Below are positions 37,433 through 46,495 of a stretch of 48,892 nucleotides of DNA, piece after piece. The notes under the pieces are model-generated. The model ran no database searches, was not told the origin of the DNA, and worked only from the letters and a program-made list of their open reading frames with translations. Within the stretch, counting starts at the first letter, position 1, and each line of letters opens with the position of its first letter. The position numbers were made by a program, and so were the translations under genes. The DNA comes from Chryseobacterium gleum. GTDB lineage: Bacteria; Bacteroidota; Bacteroidia; Flavobacteriales; Flavobacteriaceae. The stretch spans positions 1 through 48,892 of the forward strand of contig CAMCVI010000013.1 in the NCBI GenBank assembly GCA_945881885.1, given 5' to 3'.

Positions 37433-40400
37433 TTATTTATCGTTTCTTACCTTAACATGATACATCACGTTTGGTTTTGTTCCAATGCTTTCTAATAAAT
37501 GATACATTCTGTCGTCTTCTATAAGTTGAGCAACATCTGATTCTTTGTTATTAATATCTCCAAATATCATCGCTCCTGATGTACAAGCTGCAGAACAAGC
37601 TGTTTGGAAATCATCTTTCCCAACTTCTTTTCCATCTTTTTTAGCTTTTAATATGGTAGCTTGAGTCATTTGGATACACATAGAACATTTTTCCATCACC
37701 CCACGAGAACGTACATTTACATCTGGATTTAATACCATACGCCCTAAATCATCATTCATATGATAATCAAATTCGTCATTTTTGTTGTACAAAAACCAGT
37801 TGAAACGACGTACTTTATATGGACAGTTGTTCGCACAGTAACGCGTACCCACACATCTGTTATAAGCCATATGATTTTGACCTTGACGAGAGTGTGATGT
37901 AGCTGCAACTGGACAAACTGTTTCGCAAGGCGCGTGGTTACAGTGCTGACACATTACAGGTTGGAATACAACTTGAGGATTTGCAGAAGGATCTTCCATT
38001 TCTTGTAATGTAGAAACCGTTTCCGTTAAACCTTTTGAGCTAACCTTCTTAACAATATCCCCAGAAAAAGTTTCTTCAGATGAATAATATCTGTCAATTC
38101 TTAACCAATGCATATCGCGACTTCTTCTAACTTCAGTTTTTCCAACAACTGGTACATTATTTTCTGCATGACATGCGATAACACATGCACCACATCCTGT
38201 ACAAGAATTTAAATCGATAGATAAGTTGAAGTGGTGACCTGTACTTCTGTCAAATGAAGTCCATAAATCTACTGATGTAGCAGCAACTTCTTTGTGATCT
38301 AGAGAAACAACTGGTGTTGGATTATAAATTTCCTTATCACCTGCTTCATTTGCTTTATTGAAAATAGATAAAGTAGTATCTTTTACGATATCACCTCTAC
38401 CCATTAAAGTTCTTTGTAATTGTACACAAGCAAATTCGTGCTCCCCTTCTGTTAAAGTAACCGAAGCGGTTTGATTTGCATTACCGTTTGCATATAAAGT
38501 ATATGCATTAACACCGGTTTGCATTTCGTCTTTTAATGCTTCTTTTCTACCGTATCCAAAAGCCAAACCAATTGTTCCAGCAGCTTGTCCTGGTTGAATA
38601 ATTACTGGCACATTTTCTAGGGTAGCTTTTCCAACTTTAATTGAAACATAACTTCCGTTTAAACCTCCGTTGGCTACATTAAAGTTTTCTAATTTATATT
38701 TTTCAGCATCAGCTTTAGATACTGTTACGTAATTATCCCATGATACTCTTGTAATTGGATCTGGAAATTCTTGCAACCAAGGGTTATTTGCTTGTTGTCC
38801 ATCACCCATTCCAACTTTACTGTATAAAACTAAGTCTAAACCGTTAGATTTTGCAGTTGAAAGTTTTGCGGCTGAAGCTCCAAAATTACCTGCTTGTGCA
38901 GTAACATTTCCAGCAGGCGTTACAGCAAATCCGTCATGAACTGCTTGATTCCATGATTTTCCACCTAAATTAGTTGCAGCAAAACCTTTTAAGAAATCAT
39001 AATATGGTGTAGCATTGTCATTCCAAGATAATAATGCTTCTTGAAATTGTTTTGTATTGAATAATGGTTTGATTGTTGGCTGAGCAATACCGTAGTTTGA
39101 ACGTGTAATGTCAACATCATTCCAAGACTCTAAATAATGACTTGCAGCAGCAGCAATAGTAGTTTTAACCGCGGTTTCATCCTCTTTAGTTGAGAATGAT
39201 ACTGATAATTTTACTTTTCCTAAACCTGCAACAAACTCTTTTGAATTGGCTAAAGTATATACTGGATTCACGCCACTCATAATTAATGTGTGAACTTTTC
39301 CAGCATTCATGTCTGCTACTAATTGCGCAACAGCTTTAGCGTCTCCTTTTCTTGTTAACTTAGCATCAGAAGGATTAAATGCTTCAGATTTTAAAGCTAA
39401 ATTGATGCCTAATACTAAATATTGTGCGTCAAAATCATCTAAACCTGTAACAACAACACCTTTAGATCCGGCAGCTTTTAATTGTTGCGCTGCTTTTTCT
39501 ACTTCTTTATCTAAAGCCCCAACACTATTTACAGAAACATTTGAACCTGTAACCGCATTGTATAATTTTACCAAAGCCAATTTTTGATTAGCAATAGTTA
39601 ATGGAATTCTTTTATCAGCATTAGCACCTGCTAATGACATATTTGCTTCAATTTGAATATGTTTAGACATTTTTCCGTTTTTCGGAACACGTCCTTTTGC
39701 ATATCCTGCATCATAACCGCCACCTTGCCAATCTCCAAGGAAATCTGCACCAACAGAAACAATAGTATCAGCGTTTTTGAAATTATAATTTGCCAAACCT
39801 CTAAAACCGTAAACCGCTTGAAAAGCATCTAGAGCATTTGAATCAGAAATTGCATCATATATAATGTGTTTAACATTTGTATATTTAGTTGCTAAATCTG
39901 AAATTAATTTATCTGTTGAAGGACTTGCAGTAGTATTTGTTAAAACTACAACTTGACCACCTTTGGCTTTAGCTTCAACTAAACTAGCTTTTACTTTTGC
40001 ATGAACTTCATTCCAAGTTGCTTCTTTTTTATTGATTTTAGGATTTTTCAATCTTAAATTATCATATAAAGACAAGACGGAAGCATGAACTCTTGCATTA
40101 GCTCCGGTTACAGCACCTACTGTAGTATTATTTTCAACTTTAATTGGACGACCTTCACGAGTTTTAATTAAAATATTCGCAAAATCATAACCATCCGCAA
40201 TAGTAGTAGCATAATAATCTGCTACACCTGGGATAATTTCTTCTGGTTGAACCACATAAGGAATTGACTTGATTACTGGACCTTCACAAGCCGCCAACGA
40301 TGCTGCAGCAGTACTGAAGCCAACGTACTTTAAAAAGTCACGGCGCGAAGTAGATGAATTTGAAAGATTTTCTTTATCACCTAGAAACGCATCAACAGGG

Positions 40401-40498
40401 ATTTGCTCTACAAATTCGTTGCTTTGTAACGCCTCAACAATAGAACTATTTTCATTTAGTTCTTCAACACTTTTCCAGTATTTTTTGTTTGATGCCAT
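37433..40498 (-). CDS. actB: Alternative complex III iron-sulfur subunit ActB (molybdopterin oxidoreductase-like)
   Basis: The 1021-residue ActB combines a molybdopterin-oxidoreductase-like part with a ferredoxin-like part. In alternative complex III it carries no molybdenum cofactor; its iron-sulfur clusters take electrons from quinol towards ActA. A twin-arginine signal (R52-R53 in STSRRDFLKYVG) ends in a lipobox-like LAAC at C71, so it is probably Tat-exported and lipid-anchored. Four Cys-rich motifs are present at the C-terminal end: CTGCGACVIACH, CQHCNHAPCETVCP, CVGTRYCANNCP and CSMC...CSAAC. They are consistent with three 4Fe-4S clusters and one 3Fe-4S cluster. It lies between actA and actC. 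Confidence 0.95.
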   Translation of the reverse strand: MASNKKYWKSVEELNENSSIVEALQSNEFVEQIPVDAFLGDKENLSNSSTSRRDFLKYVGFSTAAASLAACEGPVIKSIPYVVQPEEIIPGVADYYATTIADGYDFANILIKTREGRPIKVENNTTVGAVTGANARVHASVLSLYDNLRLKNPKINKKEATWNEVHAKVKASLVEAKAKGGQVVVLTNTTASPSTDKLISDLATKYTNVKHIIYDAISDSNALDAFQAVYGFRGLANYNFKNADTIVSVGADFLGDWQGGGYDAGYAKGRVPKNGKMSKHIQIEANMSLAGANADKRIPLTIANQKLALVKLYNAVTGSNVSVNSVGALDKEVEKAAQQLKAAGSKGVVVTGLDDFDAQYLVLGINLALKSEAFNPSDAKLTRKGDAKAVAQLVADMNAGKVHTLIMSGVNPVYTLANSKEFVAGLGKVKLSVSFSTKEDETAVKTTIAAAASHYLESWNDVDITRSNYGIAQPTIKPLFNTKQFQEALLSWNDNATPYYDFLKGFAATNLGGKSWNQAVHDGFAVTPAGNVTAQAGNFGASAAKLSTAKSNGLDLVLYSKVGMGDGQQANNPWLQEFPDPITRVSWDNYVTVSKADAEKYKLENFNVANGGLNGSYVSIKVGKATLENVPVIIQPGQAAGTIGLAFGYGRKEALKDEMQTGVNAYTLYANGNANQTASVTLTEGEHEFACVQLQRTLMGRGDIVKDTTLSIFNKANEAGDKEIYNPTPVVSLDHKEVAATSVDLWTSFDRSTGHHFNLSIDLNSCTGCGACVIACHAENNVPVVGKTEVRRSRDMHWLRIDRYYSSEETFSGDIVKKVSSKGLTETVSTLQEMEDPSANPQVVFQPVMCQHCNHAPCETVCPVAATSHSRQGQNHMAYNRCVGTRYCANNCPYKVRRFNWFLYNKNDEFDYHMNDDLGRMVLNPDVNVRSRGVMEKCSMCIQMTQATILKAKKDGKEVGKDDFQTACSAACTSGAMIFGDINNKESDVAQLIEDDRMYHLLESIGTKPNVMYHVKVRNDK

Positions 40499-40529
40499 TG
40501 TATATAGATATTAACTTCTTATATTATTA

Positions 40530-41876
40530 TTAATAGTGACACTTACCACATTCTAAACCACCCATTTGAGCAGCTGTCAGCTTAGAAACACCTAATTTCT
40601 TAGATAATTGTTCGTGGATTTTTTTGTAATAACCATTGTCTTCAACCTTAACATTTGTTTCTCTGTGACAATTAATACACCAACCCATAGTTAAAGGTTG
40701 TGCTTGCTTCATTACCTCAAAAGTTTGAACTTCTCCATGACATTTTTGACATTCGATCCCCCCAACAGTTACGTGTTGTGCGTGATTGAAATATACAAAA
40801 TCAGGTAAATTATGAATTCTAACCCACTTAACAGGTTTTGTTTTTCCAGTGTATTTTTGAGTGGCTTTGTCCCAACCAACCGCATCATATAATTTCTGAA
40901 TTTCTCCAGTGTAAAATTCTTTAGTATATTCCACATAGGTAGAATCTTTTGAACCTTGGAATTCAGCAATATTTTTATGACAATTCATACACACATTTAA
41001 TGAAGGAATTCCTGAATGCTTAGAAACCCTTGCAGAAGAGTGACAGTATTTACAATCAATACCATTTTCACCAGCATGTATTTTGTGTGAATAATGTATG
41101 GGTTGAATTGGTTCATATCCTTGGTCTACGCCAATTTGCATTAAATAGCCATACATAAAATAAGCAGAAGTCAATAAGAATAAAATAGCAGTAACCACCA
41201 TTATAAACTGATTTTTTACATAAGCTTTCGCAAAAGAAACAACCGCTGTAGCAGGACTTGTACCTTCTGGAATATCTATACCTTCTTTTTTCGCAAGGTT
41301 ACGCATTAATTTGTTTACGGAGAAAAGTACAAAAATCAAAGCACCTAATATAAATGCCAAAACACCTAATATTAAGTTATTTGACACGCCACCTTCTGTT
41401 TTATCACCAACAGCACCACCAACAGCTGTTTTTGGAGCTTCAGCAGCCGGAGCAACTTCCATAGTATAGGCTATAATATTATCAATGTCACCATTAGATA
41501 ATTGAGGAAAAGCCGTCATATTTGCTTTTGCAAATTCTTCGTATACTTTTACTGCCTTAGCATCACCAGACTTAATAAGGTCTGAACTATTTTTAATCCA
41601 TTTGTACAACCATGCTTTGTCATACTTATCGCCAACACCTCTCAATGCAGGGCCAGTCATTTTTGCATCTAATTTGTGACAAGCGGCACAATTAGTGTTA
41701 AACAATTCTTTTCCTTTTACTGGATCACCTGAACCAGTTGCTGGTGCCGCTGCAACTGCAGTAGGCGCAGCAGCTGCAACAGCTTCTTGCGCAGAAACGC
41801 CCAATGCAAACATTGTAAAAAACGCTAAAGAAAAGATAGTTTTTGAAAACGATTTAGGGTTACCCAACTTTTTCAT
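40530..41876 (-). CDS. actA: Alternative complex III multiheme cytochrome c subunit ActA with extra monoheme domain
   Basis: The 448-residue protein starts with a signal peptide (ending near VSAQ) and an Ala-rich linker. A cytochrome c domain follows (CAACH, with Met supplied by NMTAFPQLSNGD). After two membrane helices (about 165-185 and 225-245), five more heme motifs appear: CKYCH, CMNCH, CQKCH, CINCH and CGKCH, the last at the very C-terminus. Six CxxCH motifs in all show that a monoheme domain is joined to the pentaheme ActA. It is the first gene of the operon, with two candidate -7 boxes upstream. It probably transfers electrons from ActB outward. Confidence 0.95.
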   Translation of the reverse strand: MKKLGNPKSFSKTIFSLAFFTMFALGVSAQEAVAAAAPTAVAAAPATGSGDPVKGKELFNTNCAACHKLDAKMTGPALRGVGDKYDKAWLYKWIKNSSDLIKSGDAKAVKVYEEFAKANMTAFPQLSNGDIDNIIAYTMEVAPAAEAPKTAVGGAVGDKTEGGVSNNLILGVLAFILGALIFVLFSVNKLMRNLAKKEGIDIPEGTSPATAVVSFAKAYVKNQFIMVVTAILFLLTSAYFMYGYLMQIGVDQGYEPIQPIHYSHKIHAGENGIDCKYCHSSARVSKHSGIPSLNVCMNCHKNIAEFQGSKDSTYVEYTKEFYTGEIQKLYDAVGWDKATQKYTGKTKPVKWVRIHNLPDFVYFNHAQHVTVGGIECQKCHGEVQTFEVMKQAQPLTMGWCINCHRETNVKVEDNGYYKKIHEQLSKKLGVSKLTAAQMGGLECGKCHY

Positions 41877-41892
41877 ATTAAAAATTAATTAT

Positions 41893-41900
41893 CAAACTTA
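41893..41900 (-). promoter_or_regulatory. Candidate -7 box for the act-cox operon
   Basis: The minus strand reads TAAGTTTG, giving a short leader of about 11 nt before the actA ATG. A second match, TATTTTTG, lies at 41954-41961 and would give a leader of about 72 nt. Neither has a clear -33 TTG. No other feature is seen in 41877-42036. Confidence 0.4.
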
Positions 41901-42036
41901 TTTTTTGGTATGGTTTTAGCTAATGCTTGTTCATACTCCTTTAAAAACTGGCACAAAAATACAACATTAGAATAATTATAAAAACCTTAAATTTGTCTTA
42001 AAATGTAATTTATTTTAATTCTAAATAAGATTAGGG

Positions 42037-42066
42037 TTGATAATTTAAATCTTAGTAATAAATTTG
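42037..42066 (+). promoter_or_regulatory. Probable promoter of the SPOR-domain gene
   Basis: TTG at 42037-42039, a 19-nt spacer and TAAATTTG at 42059-42066 reproduce the Bacteroidetes layout TTG-N19-TAnnTTTG. The leader would be about 13 nt. Confidence 0.7.
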
Positions 42067-42084
42067 CAACAAATACCATTCATT

Positions 42085-42477
42085 ATGAAGACTTTAAATA
42101 AAATTTTACCATTTTTAATATTATTTGCAATACTTTTATTTGCGCAAAATATTTTTTCACAAACTTCAAAAAAAATAATTGAACAAGATGAAAAAATTGA
42201 AAAATTGCTTCTTGAAAAGCGAAAAAATAACTCAGCTATAACTATAAACGACAAATTTAAGATTCAAATATTTTTTGGTAATATAGAAGAATCAAAAAAA
42301 ACTTTGCTTGCGTTTAAAAAAGACTTTTTGTTAATAGACGGCACTATCGTTTTTAGCAATCCATCATATAAAGTTTGGGTAGGTAGTTTTAAAAATAAAA
42401 TTGAGGCAGAAAAATCTTTAATTCAAATTAAAAAGAAATACCTAAGCGCCGTAATTATTGAACCTAACAAAAAATAA
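42085..42477 (+). CDS. SPOR domain-containing secreted protein
   Basis: The 130-residue product has a signal peptide (MKTLNKILPFLILFAILLFA) cleaved near FSQ, a short charged linker (EQDEKIEKLLLEKRKN), and a C-terminal SPOR domain of about 75 residues (FKIQIFFGNIEESKK, then YKVWVGSFKNKIEAEKSL). SPOR domains bind denuded peptidoglycan, so a cell-envelope role is likely. The frame could begin at a TTG at 42064, but that codon is part of the -7 box, so the ATG at 42085 is used. It lies 51 nt upstream of the receptor gene and may be co-transcribed. Confidence 0.85.
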   Translation: MKTLNKILPFLILFAILLFAQNIFSQTSKKIIEQDEKIEKLLLEKRKNNSAITINDKFKIQIFFGNIEESKKTLLAFKKDFLLIDGTIVFSNPSYKVWVGSFKNKIEAEKSLIQIKKKYLSAVIIEPNKK

Positions 42478-42528
42478 ATAAGGGAAATGGCATAATTTTT
42501 GGTACAAAGTTTATTTAAATAAATTAAC

Positions 42529-44727
42529 ATGAAGAAATACTATTTTTATTTATTTGTTTTATTGGTATTTACTTTTCAATTATCTTTCAGTCAAGAAGTT
42601 ACAGATACCATCAAAACACAAAATATTGAAGAGATAAAAATCAATTCTAAAAAAATTAAGATTGATAAAAACCAAACGCCTTCTCAAATTGAAATTTTTT
42701 CAAAAGAAAAAATAGAATTTCAAAATTTTCAAAATACTGCCGACATGTTAGCCAATTCGGGTGCTTTATTTGTGCAAAAATCGCAACAAGGCGGAGGAAG
42801 TCCAGTAATTAGAGGGTTTGAAGCTAGTAGAATTTTACTTTTGGTAGACGGTATACGAATGAACAACCTAATTTTCAGATCGGGTCACTTGCAAAATGTA
42901 ATTACAGTAGATGAAAATTTCTTAGAAACGGCATTGGTACAATATGGGCCAACTTCATCATTATATGGTAGTGACGCCCTTGGAGGTTCGGTTAATATGC
43001 TTACTAAAAACGTAAAATTTATAAACGGATTTACCGGAAATTTTAACACCCGATATTCTTCTGTAAATGAAGAAAAATCTGGCTATTTCGATTTGAATTA
43101 TGGAACAACAAATTTCGCATCGTTAACTGCATTTTCATATAATGATTTTGGAGATTTGAAAATGGGAAAAAAGAAAAACCGTAATGGTGATTTCTTTGGA
43201 GAAAGAATAAAATATGTGCAAACACTAAACGGAACAGATGTTTTGACAGAAAATGAAAACAAATACAATCAAGTTGGCAGCGCATTTACACAATATAACT
43301 TCATGCAAAAATTAGTGTATAAATCAAAAAATGGTTTTACACATAATGCTAATTTTCAATATTCAACCTCTTCAAATATCAACAGATACGACCGATTAAC
43401 AGATCCTGCAAGTACTGGCCTAAAGAGTGCCGAATGGTATTACGGACCACAAAAAAGACTTTTAGGTGTGTATAGTTTGGAAAAAGAAAATGTGTTTTCC
43501 AATACCGATTTCAAATTAGATGCAGGCTATCAAAACGTTGAGGAAAGTAGAATGAATAGGAATTTCGGAAATTACAACCTGCAAAATAGAATCGAAAATG
43601 TGAATGTATATTCTCTAGCTGCAAATTTTGAAACAAAATTAAATAAAGGGAATCTGTATTATGGTATGGAAAATTACTATGATGATTTGAAATCGACTGC
43701 CTATAAAAATAACATCAAAACCGGCGAAATAGCGCCTTTAGACACCAGGTATCCAAACGGAAAAAACCATATGATGCGAAATGATTTTTATATTTCATAC
43801 ACTTCCAAAAGATACGTAGCTACTAACTTTTCATTAGGAGCAAGAATTGGATATGCCACTCTAAACAGCACGATTGCTGATAATTCAATATTGCCCTTAC
43901 CTTTTAATGAAATAAAACAACAAAATCTAACTTACAGTGGTAATATAGGTTTGGTGCACAACGCTTCGGAAAATTTTATTTTAAAAACCAATTTAAGCTC
44001 TGGTTTCAGAGTGCCAAATATTGATGATTTAGCAAAAATATTTGAATCTGGCGCAGGAACTTTAATTGTTCCAAATAAAGATTTAAAACCAGAACAAACA
44101 TTAACTGGAGATTTTGGATTTGTTTTAAAGTCTAAATCGAACAAACATCAATTTGACACTACCTATTTTTACACGCAATTATACGATGCCATTGTAACAG
44201 ACAGCTTTACTTTTAACGGACAAAATACCTACGATTTTGGAAGTGGCGACGTAAGAAAGGTAATCGCAAATCAAAATTTAGGAAAAGCATTTGTAACAGG
44301 TATAAACGGAAATATCAAAACTACGATTGCAAAAAACGTGCAATTTAATGGTTCTTACAATGTTACTTTGGGCAGGGTTACTACTAATGGAAACAGAAGA
44401 CCTTTAGATCATATTCCTCCTCATTTTGGAAAATTAGGGATAAACTTCAATCCAAAATGGGCTGATTTTGAAGCTTATATGTTATTTAACGGGAAAAAAC
44501 AATTAAGTGATTATTCTACAAGTGGCGAAGACAACTTAGTTTACGCGCCTACAAATGGGACGCCAGCTTGGGAGACTTACAATTTTAAAGCGGCGTCAAA
44601 ATCAATTGAAGGATTTACTTTATTTACCGGAATTGAAAACATTTTAGACACGCAATATAGAAATTTTGCATCCGGAATTAATGCTGCAGGAAGGAATATT
44701 TATGGTGGGGCAAAATATACTTTTTAA
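42529..44727 (+). CDS. TonB-dependent outer membrane receptor
   Basis: The 732-residue protein has a signal peptide ending near LSFSQ and a plug domain (about 48-165) with SPVIRGFEASRILLLVDGIRMNN (in two runs) and YGSDALGGSVNMLTK. A 22-strand barrel follows, ending with an aromatic residue (GGAKYTF). The plug is of the type found in haemoglobin, heme and siderophore receptors. The GFRVPN...VPNKDLKPE pattern is loosely like the FRAP/NPNL region of heme receptors, but the substrate cannot be assigned. No sigma/anti-sigma or SusD gene is adjacent. A near-match to the -7 consensus (TAATTTTTG, one extra nt) lies about 25 nt upstream of the ATG. Confidence 0.92.
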   Translation: MKKYYFYLFVLLVFTFQLSFSQEVTDTIKTQNIEEIKINSKKIKIDKNQTPSQIEIFSKEKIEFQNFQNTADMLANSGALFVQKSQQGGGSPVIRGFEASRILLLVDGIRMNNLIFRSGHLQNVITVDENFLETALVQYGPTSSLYGSDALGGSVNMLTKNVKFINGFTGNFNTRYSSVNEEKSGYFDLNYGTTNFASLTAFSYNDFGDLKMGKKKNRNGDFFGERIKYVQTLNGTDVLTENENKYNQVGSAFTQYNFMQKLVYKSKNGFTHNANFQYSTSSNINRYDRLTDPASTGLKSAEWYYGPQKRLLGVYSLEKENVFSNTDFKLDAGYQNVEESRMNRNFGNYNLQNRIENVNVYSLAANFETKLNKGNLYYGMENYYDDLKSTAYKNNIKTGEIAPLDTRYPNGKNHMMRNDFYISYTSKRYVATNFSLGARIGYATLNSTIADNSILPLPFNEIKQQNLTYSGNIGLVHNASENFILKTNLSSGFRVPNIDDLAKIFESGAGTLIVPNKDLKPEQTLTGDFGFVLKSKSNKHQFDTTYFYTQLYDAIVTDSFTFNGQNTYDFGSGDVRKVIANQNLGKAFVTGINGNIKTTIAKNVQFNGSYNVTLGRVTTNGNRRPLDHIPPHFGKLGINFNPKWADFEAYMLFNGKKQLSDYSTSGEDNLVYAPTNGTPAWETYNFKAASKSIEGFTLFTGIENILDTQYRNFASGINAAGRNIYGGAKYTF

Positions 44728-44820
44728 TTTATGATTCTTATTTTTAAAAAATAATCTTCTTAAAAATACTGTTTCGTAAAGTCAAAAATTTTGCGAAAAT
44801 TCTATTAAATTTTTAAAGCA

Positions 44821-45060
44821 TTAATTGGGAAAAAAATCATCGATTTTTTCAGCAAGATGATAATCTAAATTGGTGATTTCATTTTTGTCGTAAGTGTATA
44901 AAGTGATTTCTAATTGAAAGGCTTTGTGAATTTTACAATCGGGATGGTGGTTAATTTCATCAGCGTATTTAGCCACTTTCATTAGAAAATGTACCAATTC
45001 TGTTTGCGATTTAAACTTAAAATTGTTTACCAATTTTCCTTCAATTACGTTCCATTCCAT
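44821..45060 (-). CDS. Pterin-4a-carbinolamine dehydratase
   Basis: The enzyme regenerates the tetrahydrobiopterin cofactor after aromatic amino acid hydroxylation. The 79-residue product has the family signature INHHPD (H38, H39, P40) and the C-terminal TNLDYHLAEKID. It starts 5 nt after the maleate isomerase stop, so the two genes are co-transcribed. The residues expected at the active site (His pair and Asp at 41) are present. The link to a pterin-dependent hydroxylase is not evident in this window. It lies convergent to the receptor gene. Confidence 0.85.
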   Translation of the reverse strand: MEWNVIEGKLVNNFKFKSQTELVHFLMKVAKYADEINHHPDCKIHKAFQLEITLYTYDKNEITNLDYHLAEKIDDFFPN

Positions 45061-45065
45061 AGTAT

Positions 45066-45812
45066 TTAATATTTACCGTTTAGAAGTTCCCCGCCGATTG
45101 CAGATTTAGCTTCGATCCCTAGCTTTTTCATCATTTCATAGGTAGTACAAACTGCGGCAGATGTAACAGGAATACCACATTCAGCTTGAATTAAATCTAT
45201 GGCTTCCAAGGATGGCATTTGTACACAAGCTGAAGCAACTAAAACATCAACATCCGTTAAATCTAATTGCTTGTATATTTCCAATAAATTCATTGGGTTT
45301 TGCGCAGCTACTTCCAAATTATCTGGAATTTCTAGAGCAATACTTTGTTTTACTTTTATGCCTTGATTTTCAATATAATCCACCACCATATCGGTTAATG
45401 GGCGCATATAAGGCGTAATAATCGAAATTTGTTTCGCACCCAAAACCTTTAATCCATTAATTAACGCACCCGCGGAAGTTACAATTGGCGTTGGAAAATC
45501 ATTGGCAATTGTTTCTTGGTGCAAATTTACTTCCGACACACAATGATAACCGCGACCCATACTCATAATGGCAACCAAACAGGCATATCCCATCACATCA
45601 ACGTGAGCATCGGACAATTCTTGCGCACATTTCAAGCTCATCGCATCCATCGCTTCCAATTCTTCTTTGGTTACTTTTTTCATACGCATTCTACTGCTGT
45701 GAAACGTAAAACGCTCAGTTAAAATGGTTTCACGTGATCGAAAAATGGCTGGTATTTCGGTTTCCATCGTTACGTTTGATGATGGAACTATTTGTCCTAT
45801 TCTGTATATCAT
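45066..45812 (-). CDS. Maleate cis-trans isomerase
   Basis: The enzyme converts maleate to fumarate without cofactors. The 248-residue protein belongs to the Asp/Glu racemase-like fold with PSSNVTMETEIPAIF and RFTFHSSRMRMKKVT, characteristic of maleate isomerases. The two catalytic cysteines are C78 (GYACLVAIMSMG) and C196 (ASACVQMPSLEA), matching Cys76 and Cys194 of the Nocardia enzyme. It lies in a cluster with gentisate dioxygenase and an FAH-type hydrolase, which suggests that maleate comes from maleylpyruvate hydrolysis. Related arylmalonate decarboxylases are a less likely alternative because they lack the first Cys. Confidence 0.9.
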   Translation of the reverse strand: MIYRIGQIVPSSNVTMETEIPAIFRSRETILTERFTFHSSRMRMKKVTKEELEAMDAMSLKCAQELSDAHVDVMGYACLVAIMSMGRGYHCVSEVNLHQETIANDFPTPIVTSAGALINGLKVLGAKQISIITPYMRPLTDMVVDYIENQGIKVKQSIALEIPDNLEVAAQNPMNLLEIYKQLDLTDVDVLVASACVQMPSLEAIDLIQAECGIPVTSAAVCTTYEMMKKLGIEAKSAIGGELLNGKY

Positions 45813-45902
45813 ATTTGTATGTTTAAGTAGTAGAGTTTAAAAGATATTCAATAATGAAAATATAGTTAACTCAGATGAACTATTTCAGCAATAAAATTGT
45901 AT

Positions 45903-46433
45903 TCAATTAGATTTCATTTTTTTTCCATTTTCATAAAAAGATATACATTCTCTGTCTTTTCTGTAATATACATATTTCCCATGTTTAACACCTTCTTTGT
46001 ATTCACAATATGATTTTAGTTTACCATCTTTAGTATAATATTGACTTTTTACTAATTCTCCATTTTTTGAAAATTCTTTATTATGCCTTAAGACTCCATT
46101 TCTATCATAATGATTTATAATTGCAACTGTAAATTTTTTTGTCTCTGGATTGCTTTTTTCTTTATGATAAATAAATTCATAAAAGGGTTTTAAATGATTT
46201 GGCTTCTTGTGAAAGTAGATCTCAGATTCGAGATAACCTTCTTTATAATTTAATTTATGATTTAAGAATTTTTCATCTTTATAAAATTCAACAGAACCTG
46301 TAAACAATTCATTAGTCTCTTTAAGAATAATTAACCCATTTGACTGACAAATATCGTCAAAAGAATTTTTTAGAACATCTTGAGAAAAAATAATTTGTGA
46401 AGTAAAAAGTAAAATGTATAAAAACTTTTTCAT
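45903..46433 (-). CDS. Secreted YwqK/MORN-like repeat protein
   Basis: The 176-residue protein has a signal peptide (MKKFLYILLFTSQIIFSQ) and the YYTKDGKLKSYCEYKEGVKHG pattern (in two runs) seen in MORN-variant repeats of the YwqK family, often named antitoxins in databases. Typical units are NHYDRNGVLRHNKEFSKNGE and YVYYRKDRECISFYENGK. There is no toxin gene alongside. It has no obvious link to aromatic metabolism, yet it lies between maleate isomerase (90 nt) and the FAH hydrolase (62 nt). Its product is more likely a cell-surface or periplasmic protein. Function unknown. Confidence 0.7.
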   Translation of the reverse strand: MKKFLYILLFTSQIIFSQDVLKNSFDDICQSNGLIILKETNELFTGSVEFYKDEKFLNHKLNYKEGYLESEIYFHKKPNHLKPFYEFIYHKEKSNPETKKFTVAIINHYDRNGVLRHNKEFSKNGELVKSQYYTKDGKLKSYCEYKEGVKHGKYVYYRKDRECISFYENGKKMKSN

Positions 46434-46495
46434 TTAAATAATATCTTAAAATTTAAAAGATTGTGAGATTGAAATATCTTCAATTGAATACTAAT

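Noticed and set aside
44772..44798. Hairpin TTTCGTAAA / TTTGCGAAA after the TonB receptor
   Set aside because: The stem is AT-rich with a G-T pair and there is no T run following it, so I do not call a terminator.
45903..46433. Toxin-antitoxin system
   Set aside because: The YwqK-like product has a signal peptide and no toxin gene is adjacent, so the database label antitoxin is not supported here.
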